The notes beneath the pieces were generated by a model, which did no database searches, had not been told where the DNA came from, and saw nothing but the letters and a program-made list of their open reading frames with translations. This document shows, piece after piece, positions 1 to 6,319 of a stretch of 12,581 nt of DNA. Within the stretch, counting starts at the first letter, position 1, and every line of letters begins with the position of its first letter. The stretch is from an uncultured Acetatifactor sp. (lineage in GTDB: Bacteria > Bacillota > Clostridia > Lachnospirales > Lachnospiraceae): positions 1 to 12,581 of the forward strand of contig CAKRZO010000041.1 in assembly GCA_934433135.1 (NCBI GenBank), given 5' to 3'. The translations under genes and the position numbers were made by a program.

Positions 1-1821
1 GTGTTTACCGCCGACAATCGGCACACCCTTTGGAACATTGACCTGAAATTTATTCAGCTGTCCTATACCGGAATTTACAAAATTTATTACCGAATTTATT
101 CCGCTTTTTACAGCATTCTTTATACCTTGCCATACCGCCGAAACTTTTCCGCCTATAGCGTCCCAGAAATTATTCCATGGCTGAACAAGATTTATATTTA
201 CATCTTCAATTATTCCGTTCCAACATTCTCTTAAACCTGCTCCAAACTCCAGTATTTTTTGCCATAATTCATCTGCTTTTTCCTTGATTTTGTCCCAGTT
301 TTTATATACGAGATATGTTGCTGCCATTAGTCCGGCAAATAATAAAATTAATATCGTGATTGGACTTGTCAAAAAGTTAAAAGCCGCCCCCAGTGCCGTT
401 GTTGCTGCCGCTGTTGCCCATTCTGCCGCATACATAGCTATAAGTATACCTGTTTCGATTCCACTCCGTACACTTGCCAATATTGCGGCACGGTTATAAA
501 TTAACAATGCCGTTGTCAATCCGCCCACAGCCCATGCCGCCGCAACAAGTATTTCCTGATGTTCCGACAAAAAACTGTTAAATTCACTTATTTTATCTCC
601 TACTGCTCCAACCAACTCTTTAAATTCTTTAAACTTTACAATCACAGGGTCTTGAATGAAGTTGCCTAAATTCTGTGCTGCCTGTGATACGGCCGGCAAT
701 ACATTTTCTGATACATAATCAAGAGCTTTTTGTATATCCGGTCCAAATGCTTTTAAGAATTGCAGCTGTACGTCTTGCAGTGCCGAGTCGAGTTTGGCAA
801 ATGAATAATCAACTGTATCTGTTGTTGTTTTGTGCATTGTATCCAATGCATTGTTGCTATTCTGTATTTCTCCAGAAAGTTTATCCCATGCCGATGCACT
901 GCCATCTACGCCCTCAGTGACACCTTCCAAAAGATTTTTATATATAGAATAATAGTTAGCACCTGCAATAGTTGACATATAACTATTTTTTTGTTCTTCT
1001 GTTAGCCCTGCCATTGCCTTATTAGTGTCTTTTAAAATATCTCCGAAGTTTCTCGTATTTCCGGCAGCGTCATATATGTTTACACCTAACTTTTTATATG
1101 CATTTAATGCCTCTTGCTTTGATGTCATACGTACAAGTATAGAGTTAAGTGCAGTTCCGGCTTGCGAACCTGTTACATAGTTGTTAGCAAGTATACCAAG
1201 TGCTGTTGCTGTATCTTTATAGTCAAGTCCTGCCGCTTTTGCCGCACCGCCAACACCTGTAAAAGCCTCCATAAGCTGTCCGGCTGTTGTTGCCGACTTA
1301 TTGTTTGCTTTTATAATTACATCAAAATATCCGTCTAAATCATCAAAACTTACACCCATAGCATTCATAGAACCTGTTACAAGATTTGCCGTTTCTGCCA
1401 AATCTGCCCCTGTTGCCTCTGCAAGTTTTAAAGTCGGCATTAATGCACTTGTACTTTTGTTTGCGTCCCAACCTGCAAGTGCCATATAGCCCAAAGCGTC
1501 TCCTGCCTGTGCCGATGTAAACGCAGTTGCTTTACCGGCCGCTTCTGCTGCTTCTGATAATTTCTGAAAGTCTGTCGAACTTTTGTCTGTAATACCTGCA
1601 ATACCTGCCGTGTTTGCCATACTTTTCTGATATTCTCTGTATGTATCCAAAGCACCGCTTGCCATTGACTGTATTCCACCTATTGCCGCCTGTATCCCGC
1701 TTGAAATAAGATTACCGCCTACGATTGACCCAAGTATGCTTTGTGCGTTGCTCGCCGCTTTTCTTACAGACGGGTCAACCTGTGCCCCTATTTCTATGTC
1801 AAACCTTTGTCTATTTGCCAT
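1..1821 (-). CDS. Phage tail tape measure protein (partial, C-terminus beyond window)
   Basis: The frame is open for 607 codons from the ATG at 1821 to the window edge, with no stop, so the C-terminus is missing. The N-terminal 350 or so residues are rich in Ala, Gly, Ser and Thr and match the core of the TP901-type tape measure family, with stretches such as YREYQKSMANTAGI (about 61-74) and the GQLMEAFTGVGGAAKAAGLD region (about 181-200). Hydrophobic segments lie at about 424-442, 446-482 and 485-505, as in tape measures that insert into the host membrane. Near the edge there is a VPKGVPIVGGK motif. The protein fixes tail length, fills the tube and probably helps DNA enter the cell. The start overlaps the end of the E' frame by 11 nt. 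AAGGAGG lies about 12 nt upstream, inside E', which supports this ATG. Position right after the chaperone pair is the standard order in P2-like tails. Confidence 0.93.
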   Translation of the reverse strand, partial: MANRQRFDIEIGAQVDPSVRKAASNAQSILGSIVGGNLISSGIQAAIGGIQSMASGALDTYREYQKSMANTAGIAGITDKSSTDFQKLSEAAEAAGKATAFTSAQAGDALGYMALAGWDANKSTSALMPTLKLAEATGADLAETANLVTGSMNAMGVSFDDLDGYFDVIIKANNKSATTAGQLMEAFTGVGGAAKAAGLDYKDTATALGILANNYVTGSQAGTALNSILVRMTSKQEALNAYKKLGVNIYDAAGNTRNFGDILKDTNKAMAGLTEEQKNSYMSTIAGANYYSIYKNLLEGVTEGVDGSASAWDKLSGEIQNSNNALDTMHKTTTDTVDYSFAKLDSALQDVQLQFLKAFGPDIQKALDYVSENVLPAVSQAAQNLGNFIQDPVIVKFKEFKELVGAVGDKISEFNSFLSEHQEILVAAAWAVGGLTTALLIYNRAAILASVRSGIETGILIAMYAAEWATAAATTALGAAFNFLTSPITILILLFAGLMAATYLVYKNWDKIKEKADELWQKILEFGAGLRECWNGIIEDVNINLVQPWNNFWDAIGGKVSAVWQGIKNAVKSGINSVINFVNSGIGQLNKFQVNVPKGVPIVGGKH

Positions 1822-2244
1822 TTATCTTCGACACCTCCTTCACCACATCGTATAAATCTAAAATCGGCAGACTCAAATAATACTCAAGTCCGCCGAATGT
1901 ATTCATTGCCAGTTTTATACAAAGAGTTCTTAACTCTTTTCCTGTTCCGACATTAATGTGTCGCCGTAAAAAAAACTTCCTACCTTGTTTTTTAATGCCA
2001 TGCCGTCTCTTGCAGGTAAAGCAAGAAAAAATTCCACAGGTTTTCCTGTTGCAATAGAACATATAATGCAAGCATAACCTGTATCAAATTCTTTTATTGC
2101 ACTTATACCCCCACCTCTTGTAAATCTTTTATCAGCCTCTACAAGCTGACTGGTGTTTAAATCTTCAAGAGCCGATAAGTCTATCTCTGTGTACGTTTCC
2201 CCTTCAAACTGAAAAGGTTTTCTTAATTTAACTTTATAGTCCAT
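1811..2244 (-). CDS. Tail assembly chaperone GpE+E' fusion made by -1 ribosomal frameshift
   Basis: The -1 frame remains open from inside the chaperone gene down to TAG at 1811-1813, overlapping the tape measure start. A -1 slip at either A AAA AAC (1993 to 1987) or T TTT TTT (1975 to 1969) joins the first 86-92 zero-frame residues to 52-58 residues of the -1 frame. Both routes give a 144-residue product ending in LPILDLYDVVKEVSKINGK. The extension is read as TGKELRTLCIKLAMNTFGGL and so on, a plausible helical domain. The -1 frame has no ribosome binding site of its own, so it is unlikely to be a separate gene. In P2 and lambda the rare longer product binds the tape measure through its extension and recruits tube subunits. 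The slip itself is inferred; the overlapping frames and heptamers are seen directly. Confidence 0.78.
1921..1993 (-). promoter_or_regulatory. Programmed -1 frameshift signal: two tandem slippery heptamers and downstream hairpins
   Basis: Read on the minus strand, the zero-frame codons are tta AAA AAC aag, then agT TTT TTT tac. These place two X XXY YYZ heptamers, A AAA AAC (1993-1987) and T TTT TTT (1975-1969), in the phase needed for a -1 slip, with 11 nt between them. A small hairpin (CGACA/TGTCG, 1963-1959 with 1952-1948, loop CATTAA) begins 5 nt after the second heptamer. A perfect 8-bp stem AAAGAGTT/AACTCTTT with a 3-nt loop (1939-1921) covers the TAA of the zero frame. Both heptamers lead into the same open E' frame. 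Slippage between the E and E' frames is established in P2-type tails; efficiency here and the share of each heptamer are unknown. Confidence 0.72.
1930..2244 (-). CDS. Tail assembly chaperone, GpE-like (zero-frame product)
   Basis: This 104-residue protein begins MDYKVKLRKPF and lies between the tail tube and tape measure genes, the place of gene E of phage P2 and gene G of lambda. Such proteins coat the tape measure during tail assembly and are not kept in the virion. I chose the ATG at 2244 because AAGGGGAGAG lies about 8 nt upstream. The in-frame ATG at 2265 lies inside the end of the tube gene and has no ribosome binding site. The body (FEGETYTEIDLSALEDL, then a conserved-looking acidic and aromatic pattern) fits the family, which is poorly conserved, so position and the frameshift are the main evidence. 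The zero frame ends at TAA 1930-1932, after two slippery heptamers (1987-1993 and 1969-1975) that give access to the E' frame. Confidence 0.8.
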   Translation of the reverse strand: MDYKVKLRKPFQFEGETYTEIDLSALEDLNTSQLVEADKRFTRGGGISAIKEFDTGYACIICSIATGKPVEFFLALPARDGMALKNKVGSFFYGDTLMSEQEKS

Positions 2245-2258
2245 TTGTATCTCTCCCC

Positions 2259-2780
2259 TTAACATAATGATTTTATTTTGGCTAAATAATCGGTGCCGTT
2301 TATCTTATACACGTTGTTTAACTTATCAAGTTCCACTTTCTTTGCTCCATCAACCTCAATCATTATATACACGAGTTCCAGTGTTACGCTTGAACTCATT
2401 GGTGAACCTGCCTTTGCACTTCCTGTTGTAAGGGTCTTTAACATTCCCCTCATAACTATTCTCATGCCCTTATACGCCTTGCCGCTGTTAAGGCTCTGCA
2501 CCTGCACCGCGCCCCTCAGCGTAATGTCAACACCTTCATCGGCTTTCATAACTTTGAATATGTCACCGTATAAGACTCTAAACGGTATCTCTATAGTCAT
2601 ACTTCCGAAATGCCCGATGTTCGGGCTTTCAATCTCGCCAAGTATACCGGGACCGCTGATTGTTTCCGTCATTGCCTCGAAAGATGGAAGTGTAACCTCA
2701 TCTGTAATGCCTACAAGGATATTACCTGAATTATAAACATTAAAATTATTGATTTTTTCAGGAATATTGCTGACTGCCAT
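2259..2780 (-). CDS. Phage major tail tube protein (P2 FII-type)
   Basis: This 173-residue protein has the size and pattern of the contractile-tail tube family. It starts MAVSNIPEKINNFNVY, has LRGAVQVQSLNSGKAYKGMR in the middle (about 88-107), and ends with an LELVYIMIEVDG segment (about 134-145) and a DKLNNVYKINGTDYLAKI segment (about 152-169), both typical of FII homologues. It forms the inner tube, stacked hexamer rings around the tape measure, through which DNA passes when the sheath contracts. The ATG at 2780 lies 2 nt after the sheath stop, with AGGAGG inside the sheath 3' end and a 9-nt spacer, so the two genes are coupled. The order sheath, tube, E/E', tape measure is that of the P2 F operon. 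Confidence 0.93.
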   Translation of the reverse strand: MAVSNIPEKINNFNVYNSGNILVGITDEVTLPSFEAMTETISGPGILGEIESPNIGHFGSMTIEIPFRVLYGDIFKVMKADEGVDITLRGAVQVQSLNSGKAYKGMRIVMRGMLKTLTTGSAKAGSPMSSSVTLELVYIMIEVDGAKKVELDKLNNVYKINGTDYLAKIKSLC

Positions 2781-2782
2781 TT

Positions 2783-4219
2783 TTATTCGCCTCCTGTTAA
2801 AGCTGTTTCTATTGCTGTAGGGTCAAATTCTAATATGAATTCAATGTTTTCAGCAGGTGTAAATGGTGCAAAATCAATGTGGAATACAATCTGACCATTT
2901 AAAATCTGTGTTATCGGATTTTCGTTCGATAAAAATGTCACGTTATACCCTGCACAAATTCCCCTTGCTACGTAGCTGTTTCCGTTTATGTTTTCTGAAT
3001 CCACAATAGACTCAATAAGTCTGTAGTTTGCCGGGTCATCTACTCTCTGAAAATATGTTAAAATTAAGCTGTTTGAACGCCATGTGAAAAATCTTCTTAC
3101 CATTATCCAACGGTCCTTCGGGTCTGTACTGCTTGGATACGCACAGGTATTATTACCCCATGCTTTATACCCATTTATATTTATGGCTGTACATACACCA
3201 AAACTGTTAATTACATTACCTTCATTCTGGTCTATTATTACCTCTGTGCCATCTGCCAGACATGTTCCAGTAATTTTGAAACTTTTGTTTGACGGGCTTA
3301 AATTCGGAACATCTCCATTGTCTGCGTCAGTGTATGCAATCAATGCACCCATTACCGCTGACATATGCAGTTTGTTGCTGCCGCTCTTAACCATCGGCCA
3401 ACAAGCAATAGCGTGTTCGCTTGACGCTCCAAGGTTTTCTTTGGCTGTTTTTACTGCTGTGTATGCCGTTGCGTTTACATCATCAGATGTATTAGCGGAA
3501 ATATCAAGAATGCACTCGGCTGTATATACGCCGTTTATACCTGTACAAGCCGCCTGTAATTTTGCGGCTACATCTGCCTTATGACTCCAACCCGGAGCAA
3601 GTAAAAGCCCTGCGGTCATGTTAAAGCGTGGGTATACTTCTTTTACCTTGTTTATTGCATTTATTATTTCTGTCTCTGTTACGGCTGTTTTTTCGCTTGT
3701 AATATTTAAATACTTATATGAGACTGTTCCTGTTGTTTTTCCCTTTGCCGTTGCAGATACAAGCGTGATCTTTGCTTTTTCTTCGCTGTCAAATTCAACT
3801 GTATAGTCAGTGTCTCTTGCAAGCCCACTTATTTCAATGCTGCTTTTTATTGGATATGCGTTTTCTACCGTAAATACATCGTCAACAGCTGTATAGCTTT
3901 CACTTGATACCTTTGTGGCGTGTGTACTGCTGTTTGGGTCAAGTACATTCACCAAGATAATCGGTGCTACCGCAAACATGTCAAAACATGCTTTCATGCT
4001 CTCACACAAAGTGAATTTTTCAAAATCATCTGAATATCCCAACTGGTTTACAGCCTCATCGTAACTGTAAATTAATTTCGGCTCTGTTGCATTTTCAAGT
4101 TTTTCGGCTTTATGGATTGCCGCAGTGCCGAAAATGACCTGCAAGCCCGCACTGCCCTCTGTTGGGACTGTCAGGCTTGTAGGTGCTTCACTTACATAAA
4201 TACCGTGTTTGTATGCCAT
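2783..4219 (-). CDS. Phage contractile tail sheath protein (P2 FI-type)
   Basis: At 478 residues this is a usual-length sheath protein. The N-terminus (MAYKHGIYVSEAPTSL) and the opening domain ending in APIILVNVLDP (about 85-95) are characteristic. So are the ARGICAGYNVTFLSNENP region and the C-terminal strand segment with HIDFAPFTPAENIEFILEF, which forms the handshake with neighbouring subunits and contacts the tube. Residues about 107-171 form a Thr/Val/Ser-rich, beta-like stretch that may be an inserted surface domain. The sheath contracts on infection and drives the tube through the envelope. Its presence makes this a myovirus-type particle. Start at ATG 4219 is supported by AAGGAGTGAGG just upstream. 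The upstream gap carries a terminator-like hairpin. Confidence 0.96.
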   Translation of the reverse strand: MAYKHGIYVSEAPTSLTVPTEGSAGLQVIFGTAAIHKAEKLENATEPKLIYSYDEAVNQLGYSDDFEKFTLCESMKACFDMFAVAPIILVNVLDPNSSTHATKVSSESYTAVDDVFTVENAYPIKSSIEISGLARDTDYTVEFDSEEKAKITLVSATAKGKTTGTVSYKYLNITSEKTAVTETEIINAINKVKEVYPRFNMTAGLLLAPGWSHKADVAAKLQAACTGINGVYTAECILDISANTSDDVNATAYTAVKTAKENLGASSEHAIACWPMVKSGSNKLHMSAVMGALIAYTDADNGDVPNLSPSNKSFKITGTCLADGTEVIIDQNEGNVINSFGVCTAININGYKAWGNNTCAYPSSTDPKDRWIMVRRFFTWRSNSLILTYFQRVDDPANYRLIESIVDSENINGNSYVARGICAGYNVTFLSNENPITQILNGQIVFHIDFAPFTPAENIEFILEFDPTAIETALTGGE

Positions 4220-4245
4220 TTTTTCCTCACTCCTTTTTAAAATAT

Positions 4246-4276
4246 AAAAAAGAGTGTTCTTATGAACGCTCTTTTA
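4246..4276 (-). terminator. Terminator-like stem-loop between tail terminator and sheath genes
   Basis: Directly after the tail terminator stop codon there is an inverted repeat. Read on the minus strand it is AAAAGAG, a C, GTTC, loop ATAA, GAAC, an A, CTCTTTT, followed by TTATATTTT. That is 11 pairs with one A/C mismatch and then a U-rich tract, the shape of an intrinsic terminator. On the plus strand the odd pair becomes a G/U wobble, so the hairpin is also good there, but no plus-strand gene needs it. It sits in a 57-nt gap, the largest between genes in the window, just before the abundant sheath gene. It may partly terminate transcription, protect a 3' end or be an RNA-processing site. 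Confidence 0.5.
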
Positions 4277-4756
4277 TTATGCAAATTCATCAATTCTACG
4301 TGCTGCCGGACAGTTAAAACCTATAGATACGGCCCCGAAAAAATACGGATACGTATCAACATCTGTTTGCAATGTCCATTCAATCGGCGGCTCAGCTTCA
4401 AATTCGTCAATATTTGGGCTTTCGGCAAAAGATTGGTACAATTTATTTAGAATTGTCATTACGTCTTTTGTTCCATCTTTGTCCGTATCTTCGGCATAAA
4501 TACATACGATAAAAACAACATTGACCTGCAATGCACTGTCCCATGTTTCTTGAAATCCGTCTGTGATTCTTACAATTACGTATGGGGCTGTTGCCGCTTC
4601 AATGTCTATATCTTCGTCTTCATCATCGGGAATATTTAAATCCTGCGAATATATCTTTATTTTTCGCCTTTCGCCTGAAACCGTAGGCAATTCGAGGTTT
4701 GCAAGCACTTTTCCAACTCTTTTTATTAATTTTTCCTGCAAAATATCCGCTGTCAA
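4277..4756 (-). CDS. Phage tail terminator / tail completion protein (lambda gpU-like)
   Basis: A 159-residue protein lies between the Z-like gene and the sheath, where tail terminator genes usually lie. A helical N-terminus (TADILQEKLIKRVGKVL) is followed by strands such as APYVIVRITDGFQE (about 57-70) and VNVVFIVCIYAED (about 79-91), a helix DVMTILNKLYQSF, and a C-terminal strand pair ending in YPYFFGAVSIGFNCP. This alpha/beta layout fits the gpU-type fold, whose hexamer caps the finished tail and mates with the neck. An unusual acidic run, DDEDEDIDIE, lies at about 44-53. The start is TTG at 4756 in a TTGA overlap with the previous stop, with GAGG 4-5 nt upstream. No in-frame ATG exists near enough to be an alternative. 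The assignment rests on fold pattern and position, not on a strong motif. Confidence 0.65.
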   Translation of the reverse strand: MTADILQEKLIKRVGKVLANLELPTVSGERRKIKIYSQDLNIPDDEDEDIDIEAATAPYVIVRITDGFQETWDSALQVNVVFIVCIYAEDTDKDGTKDVMTILNKLYQSFAESPNIDEFEAEPPIEWTLQTDVDTYPYFFGAVSIGFNCPAARRIDEFA

Positions 4757-5391
4757 TGTACCTCACCCCTTAACACTCTGCCTATCTGCCTTTCCAGTTC
4801 TCTCTCAAGAATATTATGTATCTCCGGCTTTACTATCTTGTATACCCTTATCTTCGATCCAATCATCTGTGGGTCTGATAAACTATATAACGATTTAATC
4901 GGGTATCTTTCCTTACCCGTTCTTTCAACAAGTCCTACACCGCCTGTTCTCGGAAATCTCACTAGAAAGGCTTTTGAGCCTTTCCCTATAAGCTGCTTTG
5001 GGCTGTTTGCACGCACAACTTTCGCTTTATAAACTTTGGGTCTTGCTGTTCCTTCTTTTAAAGTTGCAGGTGTGACCGTAAATCCTTTTAACTGGTTTGA
5101 TTTTCCTGTAACACTTATTATCGCCACAAGCCTGTTTTTAGTTGCTTTTTTTAATTTGGTTGTACGATTAAAAGATGCCGTTTTTATCGTGTATGTTTTT
5201 TTTGCATTTTGGAATAATAAAGACCTTGCTTTCTTTGCCGTGTCATTTAATACCCATCTTGTTATTTTTTTTGCTGCCGGCCACATATCGCCCAGACGTT
5301 TTTCTATTGCCTTTACGGTAACATCATCATTTCTGAATGACAATTTTATAACGCCATTTGAAATTTTAAGACCTGTTTTTGTTCTCTTCAC
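4753..5391 (-). CDS. Prophage minor tail protein Z-like (GPZ family)
   Basis: This basic 212-residue protein resembles the lambda gpZ/prophage minor tail protein Z family. Near the C-terminus it has AFLVRFPRTGGVGLVERTGK (about 141-160), then RYPIKSLYSLSDPQMIG (about 162-178), a typical GPZ signature. The N-terminal half is Lys-rich and helical (AAKKITRWVLNDTAKKARSLL). GPZ-type proteins act late in tail completion so that the tail can join the head, and they are placed near the neck. The start is GTG at 5391 in a GTGA overlap with the upstream stop. No strong ribosome binding site is seen, so translation probably depends on coupling. Its end overlaps the tail terminator start by TTGA. The neighbours on both sides fit the neck/tail-completion role. 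Confidence 0.78.
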   Translation of the reverse strand: MKRTKTGLKISNGVIKLSFRNDDVTVKAIEKRLGDMWPAAKKITRWVLNDTAKKARSLLFQNAKKTYTIKTASFNRTTKLKKATKNRLVAIISVTGKSNQLKGFTVTPATLKEGTARPKVYKAKVVRANSPKQLIGKGSKAFLVRFPRTGGVGLVERTGKERYPIKSLYSLSDPQMIGSKIRVYKIVKPEIHNILERELERQIGRVLRGEVH

Positions 5392-5723
5392 GCCCGGTTC
5401 GCCTCCAACTCAAACGAATAAATACCGTCTTCGTCAATGACGTTTGTTATTACATACGTCTTTTTGCCGTCAAGAATAAGCAGTTTCCCTATTTTGGGCT
5501 TTGCTCCATATTCTATGACAGGCACATATATTAAGATATGTGCCTTATAAATTCCGTCTAAGTGTGTTGTACTGCCGCCCTGTGTTCTGTCCAGCAATTC
5601 GTTTGTATCAACAATAACGTGCATTTTCTTACCGTCAATTAAGTGCATATCCGAAAATTCGTCATTATTGAAAAACACGGTCCCTACATCTTTCGCCGCC
5701 ATTTCTTTAAAAGTCGGACTCAT
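5388..5723 (-). CDS. Head-tail connector / neck protein (lambda gpFII / Gifsy-2-like)
   Basis: The 111-residue product starts MSPTFKEMAAKDVGTVFFNN and continues with EFSDMHLIDGKKMHVIVD (about 22-39). It ends with a beta-rich domain holding IGKLLILDGKKTYVITNVIDEDGIYSFELE. This pattern of an F-N-x-D/E-E-F start followed by a small barrel with an ID-G-K turn is that of the prophage proteins once called ATP-binding sugar transporter-like (Gifsy-2 type) and of lambda gpFII-like attachment proteins. These close the neck between portal/gpW and tail. The old name is misleading, since they are structural. Start is ATG at 5723 in an ATGA overlap with the upstream gene, and its end overlaps the Z-like gene by GTGA. 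The family call is moderately sure; a head-tail function is well supported by position. Confidence 0.7.
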   Translation of the reverse strand: MSPTFKEMAAKDVGTVFFNNDEFSDMHLIDGKKMHVIVDTNELLDRTQGGSTTHLDGIYKAHILIYVPVIEYGAKPKIGKLLILDGKKTYVITNVIDEDGIYSFELEANRA

Positions 5724-5962
5724 TTTCTTCCTCTTCCTTTTTTCTCCGGCTGTTCCGGTACATACGCAAGACCGATTTTTAAGAGTTCTTTCGCTTCTTC
5801 CTCTGTTACAAGCATTTCCTCACCTGCATAGTATTTTTCGCCCGAAACATCTACATATGTACCGTTTGCAATCAGCTTAATACCCTTTGTTTCGTCTATT
5901 GTTGTCTCTTTTATCTCTTCTGTTGCGTTATTTTTTTTTTCGTCATCGTCAAAACGTGCCAT
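5720..5962 (-). CDS. Small conserved-type phage head/neck protein of unknown function
   Basis: I do not recognise a firm family for this 80-residue protein. It has an acidic, Lys/Thr-rich N-terminus (about 1-27, probably disordered), a compact core IKLIANGTYVDVSGEKYYAG (about 28-47), a helix VTEEEAKELLKIGLA, and a basic tail KKGRGRK. The core and helix look like the small strand-turn-helix proteins often coded between capsid and connector genes in Firmicute phages, where lambda has gene FI. Start is ATG at 5962, preceded by AAGGCGGTGG, a one-base variant of a strong ribosome binding site. Its stop overlaps the connector start by ATGA. Codons 8-11 contain a run of ten A residues. A head-completion or DNA-packaging accessory role is inferred from position only. 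Confidence 0.75.
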   Translation of the reverse strand: MARFDDDEKKNNATEEIKETTIDETKGIKLIANGTYVDVSGEKYYAGEEMLVTEEEAKELLKIGLAYVPEQPEKKGRGRK

Positions 5963-5977
5963 CTATGCCACCGCCTT

Positions 5978-6301
5978 TTAACCTAACAACTTGATTTTTA
6001 CTGTATCGTTTTCTGCTGCCGCTACAGCCCAACCTAACGGTACATTGCTCGTTGCTGTTGCCGTTGCCTTTTCTGCCGATGCATCATAATAAACAGCTGC
6101 ACCTAAAGCAATAGTTCCCGTTGACGGCACAATCCACACGCCTTCAACAAATACAGCCCCTACGCTGTTATTAGGAATGTCAGTTCCGGCAACTCCGCAG
6201 CGTGTTGTTCCAAGTGCAACAACAGTGTTAGCCGCTATTGTTGCACCACTTGTGTTTTTGTAATCTACGCTTACACCCTTCTGGTAAAATTCTGCTCTCA
6301 T
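5978..6301 (-). CDS. Capsid decoration / cement protein (DUF2190 family)
   Basis: A 107-residue protein, rich in Ala, Gly, Val and Thr, lies directly after the capsid gene. The sequence has the DUF2190 pattern: an N-terminal YQKGVSVDYKNTSGATIAAN (about 6-25), then VVALGTTRCGVAGTDIPNNS, GAVFVEGVWIVPSTGTIALG, AAVYYDASAEKATATAT and a final VPLGWAVAAAENDTVKIKL. This is a small all-beta barrel related in role to lambda gpD. Proteins of this type bind the outside of the expanded shell as trimers and hold it against the pressure of packed DNA. Start is ATG at 6301 with GGGAG about 10 nt upstream, and the gap to the capsid gene is only 18 nt. High copy number is expected. Confidence 0.86.
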   Translation of the reverse strand: MRAEFYQKGVSVDYKNTSGATIAANTVVALGTTRCGVAGTDIPNNSVGAVFVEGVWIVPSTGTIALGAAVYYDASAEKATATATSNVPLGWAVAAAENDTVKIKLLG

Positions 6302-6319
6302 ATTCTTTCACTCCCTTCT

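Noticed and set aside
1440..1679. Gln/Arg-rich minus-strand frame of 79 codons
   Set aside because: It is an alternative frame of the Ala/Thr-rich tape measure sequence, not a gene.
1811..2071. E' frame as an independent gene starting at ATG 2071
   Set aside because: The first part (Cys/His/Lys-rich) looks like a shadow of the E gene and has no ribosome binding site; only the part after the slip sites is convincing, so it is treated as a frameshift extension.
2293..2736. Plus-strand open frame of 147 codons
   Set aside because: It lies fully opposite the tail tube gene, has no ribosome binding site and codes a low-complexity hydrophobic sequence, typical of the complement of an AT-rich coding strand.
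3084..3584. Plus-strand open frame of 166 codons
   Set aside because: It is antisense to the well-supported sheath gene and shows no recognisable domain.
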